In this document: positions 9,117 to 16,838 of the stretch, piece after piece
Numbering within the stretch: position 1 is the stretch's first letter
Layout of the letters: each line of letters starts with the position of its first letter
NCBI GenBank assembly: GCA_002154345.1
Contig: MUNB01000301.1
Location: 1 to 34,792, forward strand
Reading direction: 5' to 3'
DNA length: 34,792 bases
DNA from: Streptomyces griseus
Lineage (GTDB): Bacteria > Actinomycetota > Actinomycetes > Streptomycetales > Streptomycetaceae
Translations under genes and position numbers: made by a program
The notes under the pieces: model-generated
The model's database searches: none
Told to the model about the DNA's origin: nothing
Seen by the model: only the letters and a program-made list of their open reading frames with translations

Positions 9117-10304
9117 ATGTCGGGCTCCGCTCAACGCTTCGGGCCCCGCGGTCTCCGCCGCGGGGCGGCCCTGACATGGGTCTTCGGGTGCGCTCTCGCC
9201 ACCGCCGCCGCGACCGGTTCGCTGCCGCAGGACCCCGAGCCCGGGGCCGCGCCGCAGACCCGTGCCGTCTCCTCCACCGTCGCCCCGGTCGACCGCGAGG
9301 AGATCGAGGACGCCGCCGCCGAGGCCGAGGCCGACGGGAAGTCCGTGAAGGACGCCGCCGAGGAGGTCGTCAGCCGCAGCGGGGACCGCTGGGGGGCGGT
9401 CTACGACGAGCGGGAGTACGAGGAGTTCGAGCAGGCGCTGGACGGTACGTACACCGGCGTCGGGCTCTCCGCCCGGCGCACCGCCCACGGCGGCGTCACC
9501 GTGTCCCGGGTCCAGCCCGGCGGTCCCGCCGACCGGGCCGGCATCCGCGCCGGCGACCTGCTGCGCACCCTGGACGGCCGCGCGATCGGCAAGCGCCCCG
9601 TCGCGGAGATCGTCGCGTTACTGCGCGGAGACGGTACGGGAGCGGCCGAGGGCAGCCGGGTGGAGCTCGGTCTGGTCCGGGAGGGCCGGAGCTGGACCGA
9701 GACCCTGGAGCGGGCCCGGCTGACCACCGAGGCGGTCACCGTGCGGCGGCTGGGCGACGAGCCCTCGTCGGCGGTCCTGGTCAAGGTCGCCGCGTTCACC
9801 AAGGGCGCGGGGACCGACGTCCGGGACGCGGTCCGGGACGCCCCCGCCGGGGCGGGGATACTCCTCGATCTGCGCGCCAACTCCGGCGGACTCGTCGCCG
9901 AGGCCGTCGTCGCCGCCTCCGCCTTCCTGGACGGCGGGCTGGTCGCCACGTACGACGTGCGCGGGGATCAGCACGCGCTGTACGCCGATCCGGGCGGTGA
10001 CACGGACCGGCCGGTCGTCGTCCTGGTCGACGGCGGCACGATGAGCGCCGCCGAGCTGCTGACCGGCGCGCTCCAGGACCGGGGCCGCGCGGTCACCGTC
10101 GGTTCGCCCACCTTCGGCAAGGGCTCCGTACAGATGCCCAGCGAGCTTCCGGGCGGTTCGGTGGCCGAGCTGACCGTCGGCCACTACCGCACTCCGGGCG
10201 GCCGCACGGTCGACGGCAAGGGCATCACCCCCGACCTCGTGGTGGGGGAGCGGGCCCAGCAGCGGGCCGAGACGGTATTGAGTGGCCTCGGGGGTGGGTC
10301 GTAG
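9117..10304 (+). CDS. S41-family C-terminal processing peptidase (CtpA/Prc type)
   Basis: 395 residues from ATG 9117. An N-terminal signal or membrane anchor lies at ~15-37. A PDZ domain at about residues 100-190 (YTGVGLSARR to RVQPGGPADRAGIRAGD) should bind C-terminal tails of substrates. The catalytic domain has the Ser/Lys dyad S310 (GGTMSAAE) and K335 (FGKGS), 25 residues apart as in the family. It probably acts outside the membrane. The gene lies between ftsEX and smpB-ssrA. Family members degrade or trim proteins with nonpolar C-termini; E. coli Prc (Tsp) also degrades ssrA-tagged proteins in the periplasm. Codon 168 is TTA (9618-9620), the only in-frame TTA I found in any gene here, so full translation should require the bldA tRNA. 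Confidence 0.93.
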   Translation: MSGSAQRFGPRGLRRGAALTWVFGCALATAAATGSLPQDPEPGAAPQTRAVSSTVAPVDREEIEDAAAEAEADGKSVKDAAEEVVSRSGDRWGAVYDEREYEEFEQALDGTYTGVGLSARRTAHGGVTVSRVQPGGPADRAGIRAGDLLRTLDGRAIGKRPVAEIVALLRGDGTGAAEGSRVELGLVREGRSWTETLERARLTTEAVTVRRLGDEPSSAVLVKVAAFTKGAGTDVRDAVRDAPAGAGILLDLRANSGGLVAEAVVAASAFLDGGLVATYDVRGDQHALYADPGGDTDRPVVVLVDGGTMSAAELLTGALQDRGRAVTVGSPTFGKGSVQMPSELPGGSVAELTVGHYRTPGGRTVDGKGITPDLVVGERAQQRAETVLSGLGGGS

Positions 10305-10322
10305 TGCGAAAATGACCGCACT

Positions 10323-10811
10323 ATGGCGAAGGAAAAAGACACCGGGCGCAAGATGATCGCGCAGAACAAGAAGGCGCGGCACGACTACACGATCCTCGAC
10401 ACCTACGAGTGCGGCCTCGTCCTCATGGGTACGGAGGTCAAGTCCCTGCGCATGGGGCGGGCCTCCCTGGTCGACGGCTTCGTGCAGATCGACGACCACG
10501 AGGCGTGGCTCCACAACATCCACGTACCCGAGTACGTCCAGGGCACCTGGACCAACCACGCGGCCAAGCGGAAGCGCAAGCTGCTGCTGCACCGGGCCGA
10601 GATCGACAAGCTGGAGTCGAAGTCGCAGGAGACGGGCCACACCATCGTGCCGCTCGCGCTGTACTTCAAGGACGGCCGGGTCAAGGTCGAGATCGCGCTG
10701 GCGAAGGGCAAGAAGGAGTACGACAAGCGACAGACGCTCCGCGAGAAGCAGGACACGCGGGAGACGAACCGCGCCATCGCGGCGGCCCGCCGGCGGCAGC
10801 GCAGCGCCTGA
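10323..10811 (+). CDS. smpB: SsrA-binding protein SmpB
   Basis: 162 residues from ATG 10323. SmpB binds tmRNA and places it in the empty A site of stalled ribosomes during trans-translation. The oligonucleotide-binding core is evident ([25 protein letters not shown], the histidine-rich HNIHVPEY). The basic C-terminal tail ([17 protein letters not shown]) occupies the mRNA channel. The start lacks a clear Shine-Dalgarno; a small AGTGCG/CGCACT repeat (10303-10308/10317-10322) abuts the ATG. It follows the S41 protease by 18 nt and precedes ssrA by 99 nt, the common bacterial arrangement. Confidence 0.98.
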   Translation: MAKEKDTGRKMIAQNKKARHDYTILDTYECGLVLMGTEVKSLRMGRASLVDGFVQIDDHEAWLHNIHVPEYVQGTWTNHAAKRKRKLLLHRAEIDKLESKSQETGHTIVPLALYFKDGRVKVEIALAKGKKEYDKRQTLREKQDTRETNRAIAAARRRQRSA

Positions 10812-10834
10812 GCGCGCCCCCGCGGGGAATACGC

Positions 10835-10864
10835 TGGCATCGTCCGGCGTTGGTCACGTACGAT
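10835..10864 (+). promoter_or_regulatory. Candidate ssrA promoter
   Basis: TGGCAT (10835-10840) and TACGAT (10859-10864) are separated by 18 nt. This predicts a transcription start near 10871 and a ~40-nt 5' leader to be removed by RNase P. Confidence 0.5.
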
Positions 10865-10871
10865 GGGCCGT

Positions 10872-10897
10872 GCACCTCAGCGAAGGTGCGCGTTTTT
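10872..10897 (+). terminator. Small hairpin plus T5 tract between smpB and ssrA
   Basis: GCACCT (10872-10877) pairs with AGGTGC (10884-10889), extendable by a G-T wobble, and is followed 3 nt later by TTTTT (10893-10897). It could terminate smpB. Because it lies downstream of the candidate ssrA promoter it would also fall in the pre-tmRNA leader. Confidence 0.4.
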
Positions 10898-10910
10898 GAA
10901 AAATCAACAT

Positions 10911-11294
10911 GGGGATGATCGGTTTCGACAGCGGATGTCGAAGCAGGGGAAGCGAGTCGAGGAAGCGGCAATGATCTCGTAAACCATATGTCGCAAACAA
11001 TAATCGCCAATTCCAAGCGCGATTCCTCCGCCTTCGCCCTCGCTGCCTAATTAGCAGCTAGCGAAGACTCTGCGGAGTGTCAGCCCGGGGGTGATCCCGA
11101 CCCGGATCCTGGCATCAACTAGGGATCTAAACTTCTCGGCCCGGCCACGGGGCCGAGAAGGAAATCAAACAGTGGCTGGGCCTGTCGGAGGCTTGTTCGC
11201 GTGACCTCCGGGGCCGAGAAAAGCGTAGCGAACTGCACTCGGAGAAGCCCTGGTTCCGCACCGTTGGACGCGGGTTCGATTCCCGCCATCTCCA
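10911..11294 (+). ncRNA. ssrA: Transfer-messenger RNA (tmRNA)
   Basis: tmRNA rescues stalled ribosomes by acting first as alanyl-tRNA and then as a short mRNA for a degradation tag. The 5' end GGGGATG (10911-10917) pairs with CATCTCC (11287-11293) to form the acceptor stem, and A11294 is the discriminator base. The T arm contains GGTTCGATTCC. CCA is not encoded; the genome continues CAG, so it must be added. The tag reading frame starts at 11006. A pseudoknot hairpin CTTCTCGGCCC/GGGCCGAGAAG is visible near 11132-11161. Length is ~384 nt, typical for Streptomyces. The small ORFs crossing this region are artefacts. Confidence 0.97.
11006..11050 (+). other. ssrA: tmRNA tag reading frame
   Basis: GCC (11006) is the resume codon and the frame reads ANSKRDSSAFALAA followed by TAA (11048-11050). 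The C-terminal ALAA is the determinant recognised by ClpXP-type proteases. At 14 residues it is two shorter than the S. coelicolor tag as I recall it (ANTKRDSSQQAFALAA). Confidence 0.92.
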
Positions 11295-11308
11295 CAGTTC
11301 CCATGTAG

Positions 11309-11348
11309 GCCGCTGCCCCGCGAGTTCGCTCGCGGGGCAGCGGCTTTT
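11309..11348 (+). terminator. ssrA terminator, perfect 16-bp stem with T4
   Basis: GCCGCTGCCCCGCGAG (11309-11324), loop TTCG, CTCGCGGGGCAGCGGC (11329-11344), then TTTT. This is a textbook intrinsic terminator and may also stop the convergent MFS transcript. Confidence 0.95.
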
Positions 11349-11374
11349 CCACGTCCGCCGCCAGGCGCCCCTTC

Positions 11375-12691
11375 TCACGTCCGCCGCCACCGGCCGTACC
11401 CGCCGCCCGCAGCGGCGACGGCCAGCGCGAGGGCCGCCGCCGACATCGGTGCCGTATAACCGGGGACCGTGCCCGCGTGTTCGACCAGCCAGCCGCCCGC
11501 CGCCGCCCCGGCCGCGACCCCGCCCAGCAGTGCGGTCACCGAGAGCGTCATGCCCTCGTTCAACTGCTCCGGGCGCGTGGCCCGCTGGACCAGCGTCATG
11601 CCCGTGACCATGGTCGGCGCGGTCGCCGCCCCCGCCAGCAGCAGGCAGAGCGCCAGGACCGGCAGGGCGGCCGACGCGGCGACGGCCAGCAGGGGCAGGG
11701 ACATCAGGGCCGTCATCGCGGCCAGGCACAGCAGCAGCCGGAGGCGGATGTTCCGCGCGGGCCGCAGCGAACCGTAGAGCAGGCCCGCCGCGCACGAGCC
11801 CGCCGCCTGGAGCGCCAGGATCGCACCCCCGGCATGCGCGATGGAGACCACCTCCAGCGCCCCGAACACCGCCCCCGTGGCGAGGAACACCGCCAGCAGC
11901 GCGGGCATCCCGGGCGTCCGCAGCGGCGAGGCCACCGTCTTCGTCCGCGGGGTGACGGGCGGCTCCGTGGAGCGCTGGGCGGTGAAGACCAGGACGCCGG
12001 TCAACAGGAGCGCCGCGCCCACCAAGGTGCCCGCCTCGGGGAACAGCGCCCCGCAGAGCGTCGCTGCCAGCACCGGGCCCAGCATGAAGCACAGCTCGTC
12101 GGCGGCCTGCTCGAAGGAGTTCGCGGTGTGCAGGGCCGCCGGATCGCCCCGGTGCAGATACGCCCAGCGGGCCCGCGACATCCCGCCGGTGTTCGGGGTC
12201 GTCGCGGTCGCGGCGTACGCGGCGAACAGCGTCCAGGCCGGGGCGTCGTGGTGGACGCACAGCACCAGGGCCAGCGACCCCAGCACGGCGAGCGCGGTGG
12301 CGGGCACGGCGACGCGCGCCTGTCCGAAGCGGTCCACCAGCCGGGCGGTGAAGGGCGCGACGACCGCTGTCGCCGCCAGGCCGGTCGCGGTGACGGCCCC
12401 GGCGAGGGCGTACGAGCCCCGGGACCCGGCGATCATGATGACCGCGCTGACGCTGAGCATGCCCATCGGCAGCCGGGCGATCAGATTGCCCGCCGTGAAG
12501 GCGCGGGCCCCGGGCGTCGCCAGCAGCCGGAGGTACGGATTCGACGACGGCCGTGCCCGCCGAGGCGCGGCGATCGTCGGCGCGGAGCGCGGGGCCGCGA
12601 CCAGCTGGCCGCCGGAGACGGTGAGAAGGGGAGCGGAGGCCCGTTCGGGCCGGGACGCGGTCTCCGGGCGGGCGGCAGGGGATATCGGCAT
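11375..12691 (-). CDS. Major facilitator superfamily transporter, probable drug or metabolite exporter
   Basis: 438 residues from ATG 12691 on the minus strand. After a ~60-residue polar, Ala/Pro-rich N-terminal extension there are about 12 hydrophobic helices. The loop between TM2 and TM3 carries ARLVDRFGQARV, the MFS motif (D-R-x-G-x-R type). It lacks features of a nitrate or sugar carrier, and Streptomyces relatives are annotated as drug-efflux type. The substrate cannot be read from sequence. The gene is divergent from a LysR regulator with a perfect T-N11-A inverted repeat between them, suggesting that regulator controls it. The open frame continues upstream of the ATG but reads as antisense noise over the lysR gene. 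No strong Shine-Dalgarno is visible. Confidence 0.85.
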   Translation of the reverse strand: MPISPAARPETASRPERASAPLLTVSGGQLVAAPRSAPTIAAPRRARPSSNPYLRLLATPGARAFTAGNLIARLPMGMLSVSAVIMIAGSRGSYALAGAVTATGLAATAVVAPFTARLVDRFGQARVAVPATALAVLGSLALVLCVHHDAPAWTLFAAYAATATTPNTGGMSRARWAYLHRGDPAALHTANSFEQAADELCFMLGPVLAATLCGALFPEAGTLVGAALLLTGVLVFTAQRSTEPPVTPRTKTVASPLRTPGMPALLAVFLATGAVFGALEVVSIAHAGGAILALQAAGSCAAGLLYGSLRPARNIRLRLLLCLAAMTALMSLPLLAVAASAALPVLALCLLLAGAATAPTMVTGMTLVQRATRPEQLNEGMTLSVTALLGGVAAGAAAGGWLVEHAGTVPGYTAPMSAAALALAVAAAGGGYGRWRRT

Positions 12692-12745
12692 ACGGACCAG
12701 GCTCGCCGCGCCCCGCCGCCCGGGTCCAACACCTTCTGCGGAGCG

Positions 12746-12768
12746 ATTCACGCGTATGTGTTGTGAAT
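12746..12768. promoter_or_regulatory. LysR-type operator, ATTCAC-N11-GTGAAT
   Basis: A perfect 6-bp inverted repeat separated by exactly 11 nt lies midway between the divergent MFS and lysR genes. This is the T-N11-A arrangement of LysR-type regulator binding sites. It overlaps the expected -35 region of the lysR promoter, which would allow autorepression. Confidence 0.7.
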
Positions 12769-12781
12769 GTGCCCCGCGCGG

Positions 12782-12787
12782 TAGATT
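12782..12787 (+). promoter_or_regulatory. -10 TAGATT of a leaderless lysR promoter
   Basis: TAGATT ends 6 nt before GTG 12794 and there is no Shine-Dalgarno. TTGTGA at 12761-12766 may serve as -35 with 15-nt spacing and overlaps the operator. Confidence 0.5.
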
Positions 12788-12793
12788 CGCCGC

Positions 12794-13765
12794 GTGCCTC
12801 CCGCCGACACCGACCCCCGACTCCTGCGCGCTTTTCTCGCCGTCGCCGACGAACTGCACTTCACCCGGGCCGCGGCCCGGCTCTTCGTCGCGCAGCAGGC
12901 GCTGAGCCGGGACATCCGGCGGCTGGAGCGCGAACTGGGCGCCGAACTGTTCGTCCGGACCACCCGGCAGGTCGCGCTCACCCCGGACGGCGAACGCCTG
13001 CTGCCGTACGCCCGCCGGGTGCTCGACGCGCACGCCGAGCTCGCCGGGGCCTTCAGCGGCGCGCCCGCCCGGGCGCTGCTCGTGGACCTGAACAGTGACG
13101 GGGCCACCGCCGCCCGGGTGCTGGGACGCGCTCGCGAGCTGGTGCCCGAGTGCGAGCTGATGGCCCGCTTCGAGTCCGGGCTCACCTGGGCCGCCGCCGA
13201 GATCCTGGCCGGCCGGCTCGACGCCTCCTTCGGCCGGGCCGCGGGACTGGCCCCCGCGGTGCGCGCGGGTCTGGCCGTGCATCCCGTGCGGTACGAGCCG
13301 ATGGCCCTGATGCTGCCCGTCTCTCATCCTCTCGCCGCGCAGGAGGTCGTCGCCCTGGCCGAGCTGTCCGGAGAGACCGTCTACGCGGGGGCCGGCAATG
13401 AGCGGACACGGGAGTGGACCGACCTCGCCGCGTTGCTGTTCGCCGAGTGGGGGATCGTCATGGCCCCACCCGTCCCCCTGGCCGTGGGGATGGCTGAATT
13501 TCAGCGGGTCATGTCGAAGGGAGGCCACCCCGTGCTCGCCGTCGTCGACTTCCCGCCGCTGCCGGGAACGGTGCTGCGTCCGCTCGTCGATCCCATTCCG
13601 CTTTCGCCGCTCGCGCTGGTCTGGCGCACAGGCCTGAACCATCCGGGCGTAGACGCGCTGCGCAACGCTACTGACCAGTTGGCCCTTGCCGAGGGGTGGC
13701 TGGTCCGGCCATCCGGATCCTGGCTGCCCGCGTCCGATCTATCACTGATGCGCAACCGTTCCTGA
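12794..13765 (+). CDS. LysR-family transcriptional regulator
   Basis: 323 residues from GTG 12794. The N-terminal winged helix-turn-helix is typical (LLRAFLAVADELHFTRAAA, then LFVAQQALSRDIRRLERELG), followed by the two-lobed effector-binding domain (~90-300). It is divergent from the MFS exporter and the shared gap holds a T-N11-A operator and its own leaderless -10, so it most likely regulates both the exporter and itself (inference from standard LysR arrangement). The effector is unknown. The gene ends 163 nt before matA and I see no terminator between them. Confidence 0.93.
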   Translation: MPPADTDPRLLRAFLAVADELHFTRAAARLFVAQQALSRDIRRLERELGAELFVRTTRQVALTPDGERLLPYARRVLDAHAELAGAFSGAPARALLVDLNSDGATAARVLGRARELVPECELMARFESGLTWAAAEILAGRLDASFGRAAGLAPAVRAGLAVHPVRYEPMALMLPVSHPLAAQEVVALAELSGETVYAGAGNERTREWTDLAALLFAEWGIVMAPPVPLAVGMAEFQRVMSKGGHPVLAVVDFPPLPGTVLRPLVDPIPLSPLALVWRTGLNHPGVDALRNATDQLALAEGWLVRPSGSWLPASDLSLMRNRS

Positions 13766-13928
13766 TCAACTCCGTTCAGGGGCACTTGGGCGTCAATGTC
13801 GTGCGCTACATTCATCGTCCGGGTGCATGTACGCCAGGTTCTCGGACGGGGTGGGGACCCAGTCCGACAGTAAAGAACCAGTCAAATTCGGTGTGCCCGA
13901 TTCTTTGAGTGGGGGATGGGCCGCACCT

Positions 13929-14621
13929 GTGGACAATTGGCGCGAAGGCAAGAGAACCGGGCACACGCATGAGCCCAACGACGCGACGATCCAGCTCGAC
14001 GGACTGGGCCGCCAACTCGCCGAACTGCCCGGCGAGCCCGCCCGGCCGGACGGCTCCGACGGCCCCGTCTTCGTCGACGAGAGCGGCCGCCGCAGCAAGA
14101 CCTTCCGGCGCCTCGGCTGGGTCCTGGCCGCCGTCTGTGCCGCCTATGCCGTGACGCTGGTCTTCGCCGTCCTCGGCGGCAACTCCAGCGCCCCCTGGCT
14201 GCCCCTGTCCGGACCCGAGGAGAAGGCGAAGGCGGAGCAGGTCGAGGAGCTCCCCGAGCCCAGCGCCGACACCGTGGACGACGGCCTCGCCGACGACGCC
14301 CCGGAGCCCGGGCCCAGCGCGTCGGGCGCCCCGGCGGACGGCGCGTCCGGCGCCCCCGCGGGCGCCACCCCGTCGGCCACCTCCGTGGTCGTGCCCGCCG
14401 GTTCGGCGGACCGCCCCTCCGCGTCCGCCTCCGCGGACCCGTCCCGGCCCGCCACGGGCGGTGGCGGCGGTGGCGGCGCCACGAAACCGGCCCCCACGAC
14501 CTCGACCGCCAAGCCGCCGGTCGACCCCACGCCGCCGACCACCGAGCCGGAGCCGAGCGAACCGACGGCCCCGCCCGTCGATGACCCCGAACAGCCGGTG
14601 CAAGAAGAGAGCGCCCCGTAA
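13929..14621 (+). CDS. matA: MatA-like single-pass membrane protein of the exopolysaccharide operon
   Basis: 230 residues if GTG 13929 is used. An ATG at 13827 would extend it by 34 residues but has no ribosome-binding site. The N-terminal cytoplasmic part (~75 residues) is acidic and hydrophilic, then one TM helix (about 62-82, LGWVLAAVCAAYAVTLVFAV). The remaining ~140 residues are a low-complexity Pro/Ser/Ala/Glu/Thr-rich outer tail. The stop is immediately followed by matB. The pair matches matA-matB of S. coelicolor and S. lividans, required for hyphal aggregation through a poly-N-acetylglucosamine-type polymer (recalled). MatA has no recognisable catalytic motif; a scaffold or regulatory role beside MatB is inference. 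The name rests on position and architecture. Confidence 0.7.
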   Translation: MDNWREGKRTGHTHEPNDATIQLDGLGRQLAELPGEPARPDGSDGPVFVDESGRRSKTFRRLGWVLAAVCAAYAVTLVFAVLGGNSSAPWLPLSGPEEKAKAEQVEELPEPSADTVDDGLADDAPEPGPSASGAPADGASGAPAGATPSATSVVVPAGSADRPSASASADPSRPATGGGGGGGATKPAPTTSTAKPPVDPTPPTTEPEPSEPTAPPVDDPEQPVQEESAP

Positions 14622-16838
14622 ATGAACTCCCCCGCCACGCGGGGCAGGAACGGCAAGGACGGCAGGAGGAGGAAGGCGTCACGTGGCCGGAGCCGACTCC
14701 GGCTCCCCATGCGCTACCTCCTGCCGACGACACTTCTCGTCGCCCTGCTCGCGATGCTGATGCTGCGCGGATACGTGCACAGCGAGATCCTCGCCGACCA
14801 CCGGGTCCGCGACGCCGCCCCCACCCACCGGGTGCCGAAGGACGTCCTGACCGGCGGGCCCGTCATCGACGCCCGCTCCGGTGACGCGAAGACCCTGCGC
14901 ATACCCGACCGCCGGATCGTCCTGACCTTCGACGACGGGCCCGACCCGGTGTGGACGCCGAAGGTGCTCGACAAGCTGAAGGAGTACGACGCCCACGGCG
15001 TGTTCTTCGTCACCGGCAACATGGCCGCCCGCCACCCGGACCTGGTCCGGCGGATGGTGGAGGAGGGCCACGAGCTCGGACTGCACACCTTCAACCACCC
15101 CGACCTCTCCTACCAGTCCTCCGCGCGCATCGACTGGGAGCTGTCGCAGAACCAGCTGGCGCTGGCGGGCGCGGCGGGCATCCGCACCTCGATCTTCCGG
15201 CCGCCGTACTCCTCCTTCTCGGACGCCATGGACAACAAGTCCTGGCCGGTCACGGAGTACATCGGCAGCCGCGGCTACCTCACCGTCGTCAACGACACCG
15301 ACAGCGAGGACTGGAAGCGCCCCGGCGTCCGCGCCATCGTCGAACGGGCCACGCCGAAGAACGGCAAGGGCGCGATCATCCTGATGCACGACTCCGGAGG
15401 TGACCGCTCGCAGACCGTGGCCGCGCTGGACACCCTGCTGCCCGACCTCAAGGAGAAGGGCTACACCTTCACCCGGCTCACCACCGCCCTGGACGCCCCC
15501 AGCGCCCACACCCCGGTCACCGGGTTCGCGCTGTGGAAGGGCAAGGCGTTCGTCTCCGCCGTCGCCGTCTCCGAGCGGATCACCGGCGTCCTCGTCGTCG
15601 GGCTCGCCGCCATCGGCGTGCTGGTGCTGGCCCGCTTCGGGCTGATGCTGCTGCTCTCCTTCCTGCACGCCCGCAAGGTCCGCCGCAGGAACTTCAGCTG
15701 GGGCACGCCCGTCACCCGCCCGGTCTCCGTCCTGGTCCCCGCGTACAACGAACGCGAGTGCATCGAGGCGACCGTGCGCTCCCTCGTCGCGAGCGAGCAC
15801 CCGATCGAGATCATCGTCATCGACGACGGCTCCACCGACGGCACCGCCGACCTCGTCGAGGCCATGCGGCTGCCCCGCGTACGGGTCGTGCGCCAGCAGA
15901 ACGCGGGCAAACCCGCCGCCCTCAACAACGGCATCCGGCACGCCCGCTACGACATCGTCGTGATGATGGACGGCGACACCGTCTTCGAGCCGGCCACGGT
16001 CCGCGAGCTGGTCCAGCCCTTCGGCGACCCCCGGGTCGGAGCCGTCGCGGGCAATGCCAAGGTCGGCAACCGCGACTCCCTCATCGGCGCCTGGCAGCAC
16101 ATCGAGTACGTGATGGGCTTCAACCTGGACCGCCGGATGTACGACGTGCTCGGCTGCATGCCCACCATCCCCGGCGCGGTCGGGGCGTTCCGCCGCGAGG
16201 CCCTGGAGCGGGTCGGCGGGATGAGCGAGGACACCCTCGCCGAGGACACCGACGTCACGATGGCCCTGCACCGGGACGGCTGGCGCGTGGTCTACGCCGA
16301 GAACGCCCGCGCCTGGACCGAGGCCCCGGAGTCCGTGCAGCAGCTCTGGTCGCAGCGCTACCGGTGGTCGTACGGCACCATGCAGGCGATCTGGAAGCAC
16401 CGCCGGGCCGTCGTCGAACGCGGGCCGTCGGGCCGCTTCGGACGGGTCGGACTGCCCTTCGTCTCCCTCTTCATGGTTGTCGCCCCGCTGCTCGCCCCGC
16501 TGATCGACGTGTTCCTGCTGTACGGGCTGGTCTTCGGCCCGACCGGCAAGACGGTGGCCGCCTGGTTCGGCGTCCTGGTGGTCCAGGCGGTCTGCGCCGC
16601 GTACGCGTTCCGGCTGGACCGGGAACGCATGACGCACCTGGTCTCGCTGCCGCTCCAGCAGATCCTCTACCGCCAGCTCATGTACGTCGTGCTGCTCCAG
16701 TCCTGGATCACCGCACTCACCGGCGGCCGGCTGCGCTGGCAGAAGCTGCGCCGCACCGGCGCGGTGGAGGCCCCCGGAGGCGTGTCCGCCCAGCGGCGCG
16801 GCACCGGGTCCGTCCCCGAGAGGAAGCCTGTCGGATGA
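14622..16838 (+). CDS. matB: MatB-like bifunctional polysaccharide deacetylase / family-2 glycosyltransferase
   Basis: 738 residues from ATG 14622, directly abutting the matA stop. After a basic N-terminus and TM helix (31-49) comes an extracytoplasmic NodB-type deacetylase: LTFDDGPD with D104/D105, zinc ligands H155 and H159 (HTFNH), RPPYSS, and LMHD late in the domain. A TM helix (~325-350) leads to a cytoplasmic GT2 domain from ~368 (VSVLVPAYNE, DDGSTDGT, MDGD, EDTD) with the processive-synthase motif QRYRW (578-582), then several C-terminal TM helices. It thus joins in one chain the activities of IcaA/PgaC (polymerise and export GlcNAc) and IcaB/PgaB (partial N-deacetylation). MatB is known to make poly-beta-1,6-GlcNAc in Streptomyces, acting in pellet formation and adhesion. 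The downstream acyltransferase overlaps by 4 nt. Confidence 0.92.
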   Translation: MNSPATRGRNGKDGRRRKASRGRSRLRLPMRYLLPTTLLVALLAMLMLRGYVHSEILADHRVRDAAPTHRVPKDVLTGGPVIDARSGDAKTLRIPDRRIVLTFDDGPDPVWTPKVLDKLKEYDAHGVFFVTGNMAARHPDLVRRMVEEGHELGLHTFNHPDLSYQSSARIDWELSQNQLALAGAAGIRTSIFRPPYSSFSDAMDNKSWPVTEYIGSRGYLTVVNDTDSEDWKRPGVRAIVERATPKNGKGAIILMHDSGGDRSQTVAALDTLLPDLKEKGYTFTRLTTALDAPSAHTPVTGFALWKGKAFVSAVAVSERITGVLVVGLAAIGVLVLARFGLMLLLSFLHARKVRRRNFSWGTPVTRPVSVLVPAYNERECIEATVRSLVASEHPIEIIVIDDGSTDGTADLVEAMRLPRVRVVRQQNAGKPAALNNGIRHARYDIVVMMDGDTVFEPATVRELVQPFGDPRVGAVAGNAKVGNRDSLIGAWQHIEYVMGFNLDRRMYDVLGCMPTIPGAVGAFRREALERVGGMSEDTLAEDTDVTMALHRDGWRVVYAENARAWTEAPESVQQLWSQRYRWSYGTMQAIWKHRRAVVERGPSGRFGRVGLPFVSLFMVVAPLLAPLIDVFLLYGLVFGPTGKTVAAWFGVLVVQAVCAAYAFRLDRERMTHLVSLPLQQILYRQLMYVVLLQSWITALTGGRLRWQKLRRTGAVEAPGGVSAQRRGTGSVPERKPVG

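Noticed and set aside
11375-13642. 755-residue minus-strand ORF spanning the MFS and lysR genes
   Set aside because: Only residues after ATG 12691 have transporter character; the upstream part is antisense to lysR and reflects high-GC codon bias.
14679-16637. Long antisense ORF opposite matB
   Set aside because: Composition is His/Asp/Val/Gly-rich shadow sequence typical of the complement of high-GC genes, with no domain.
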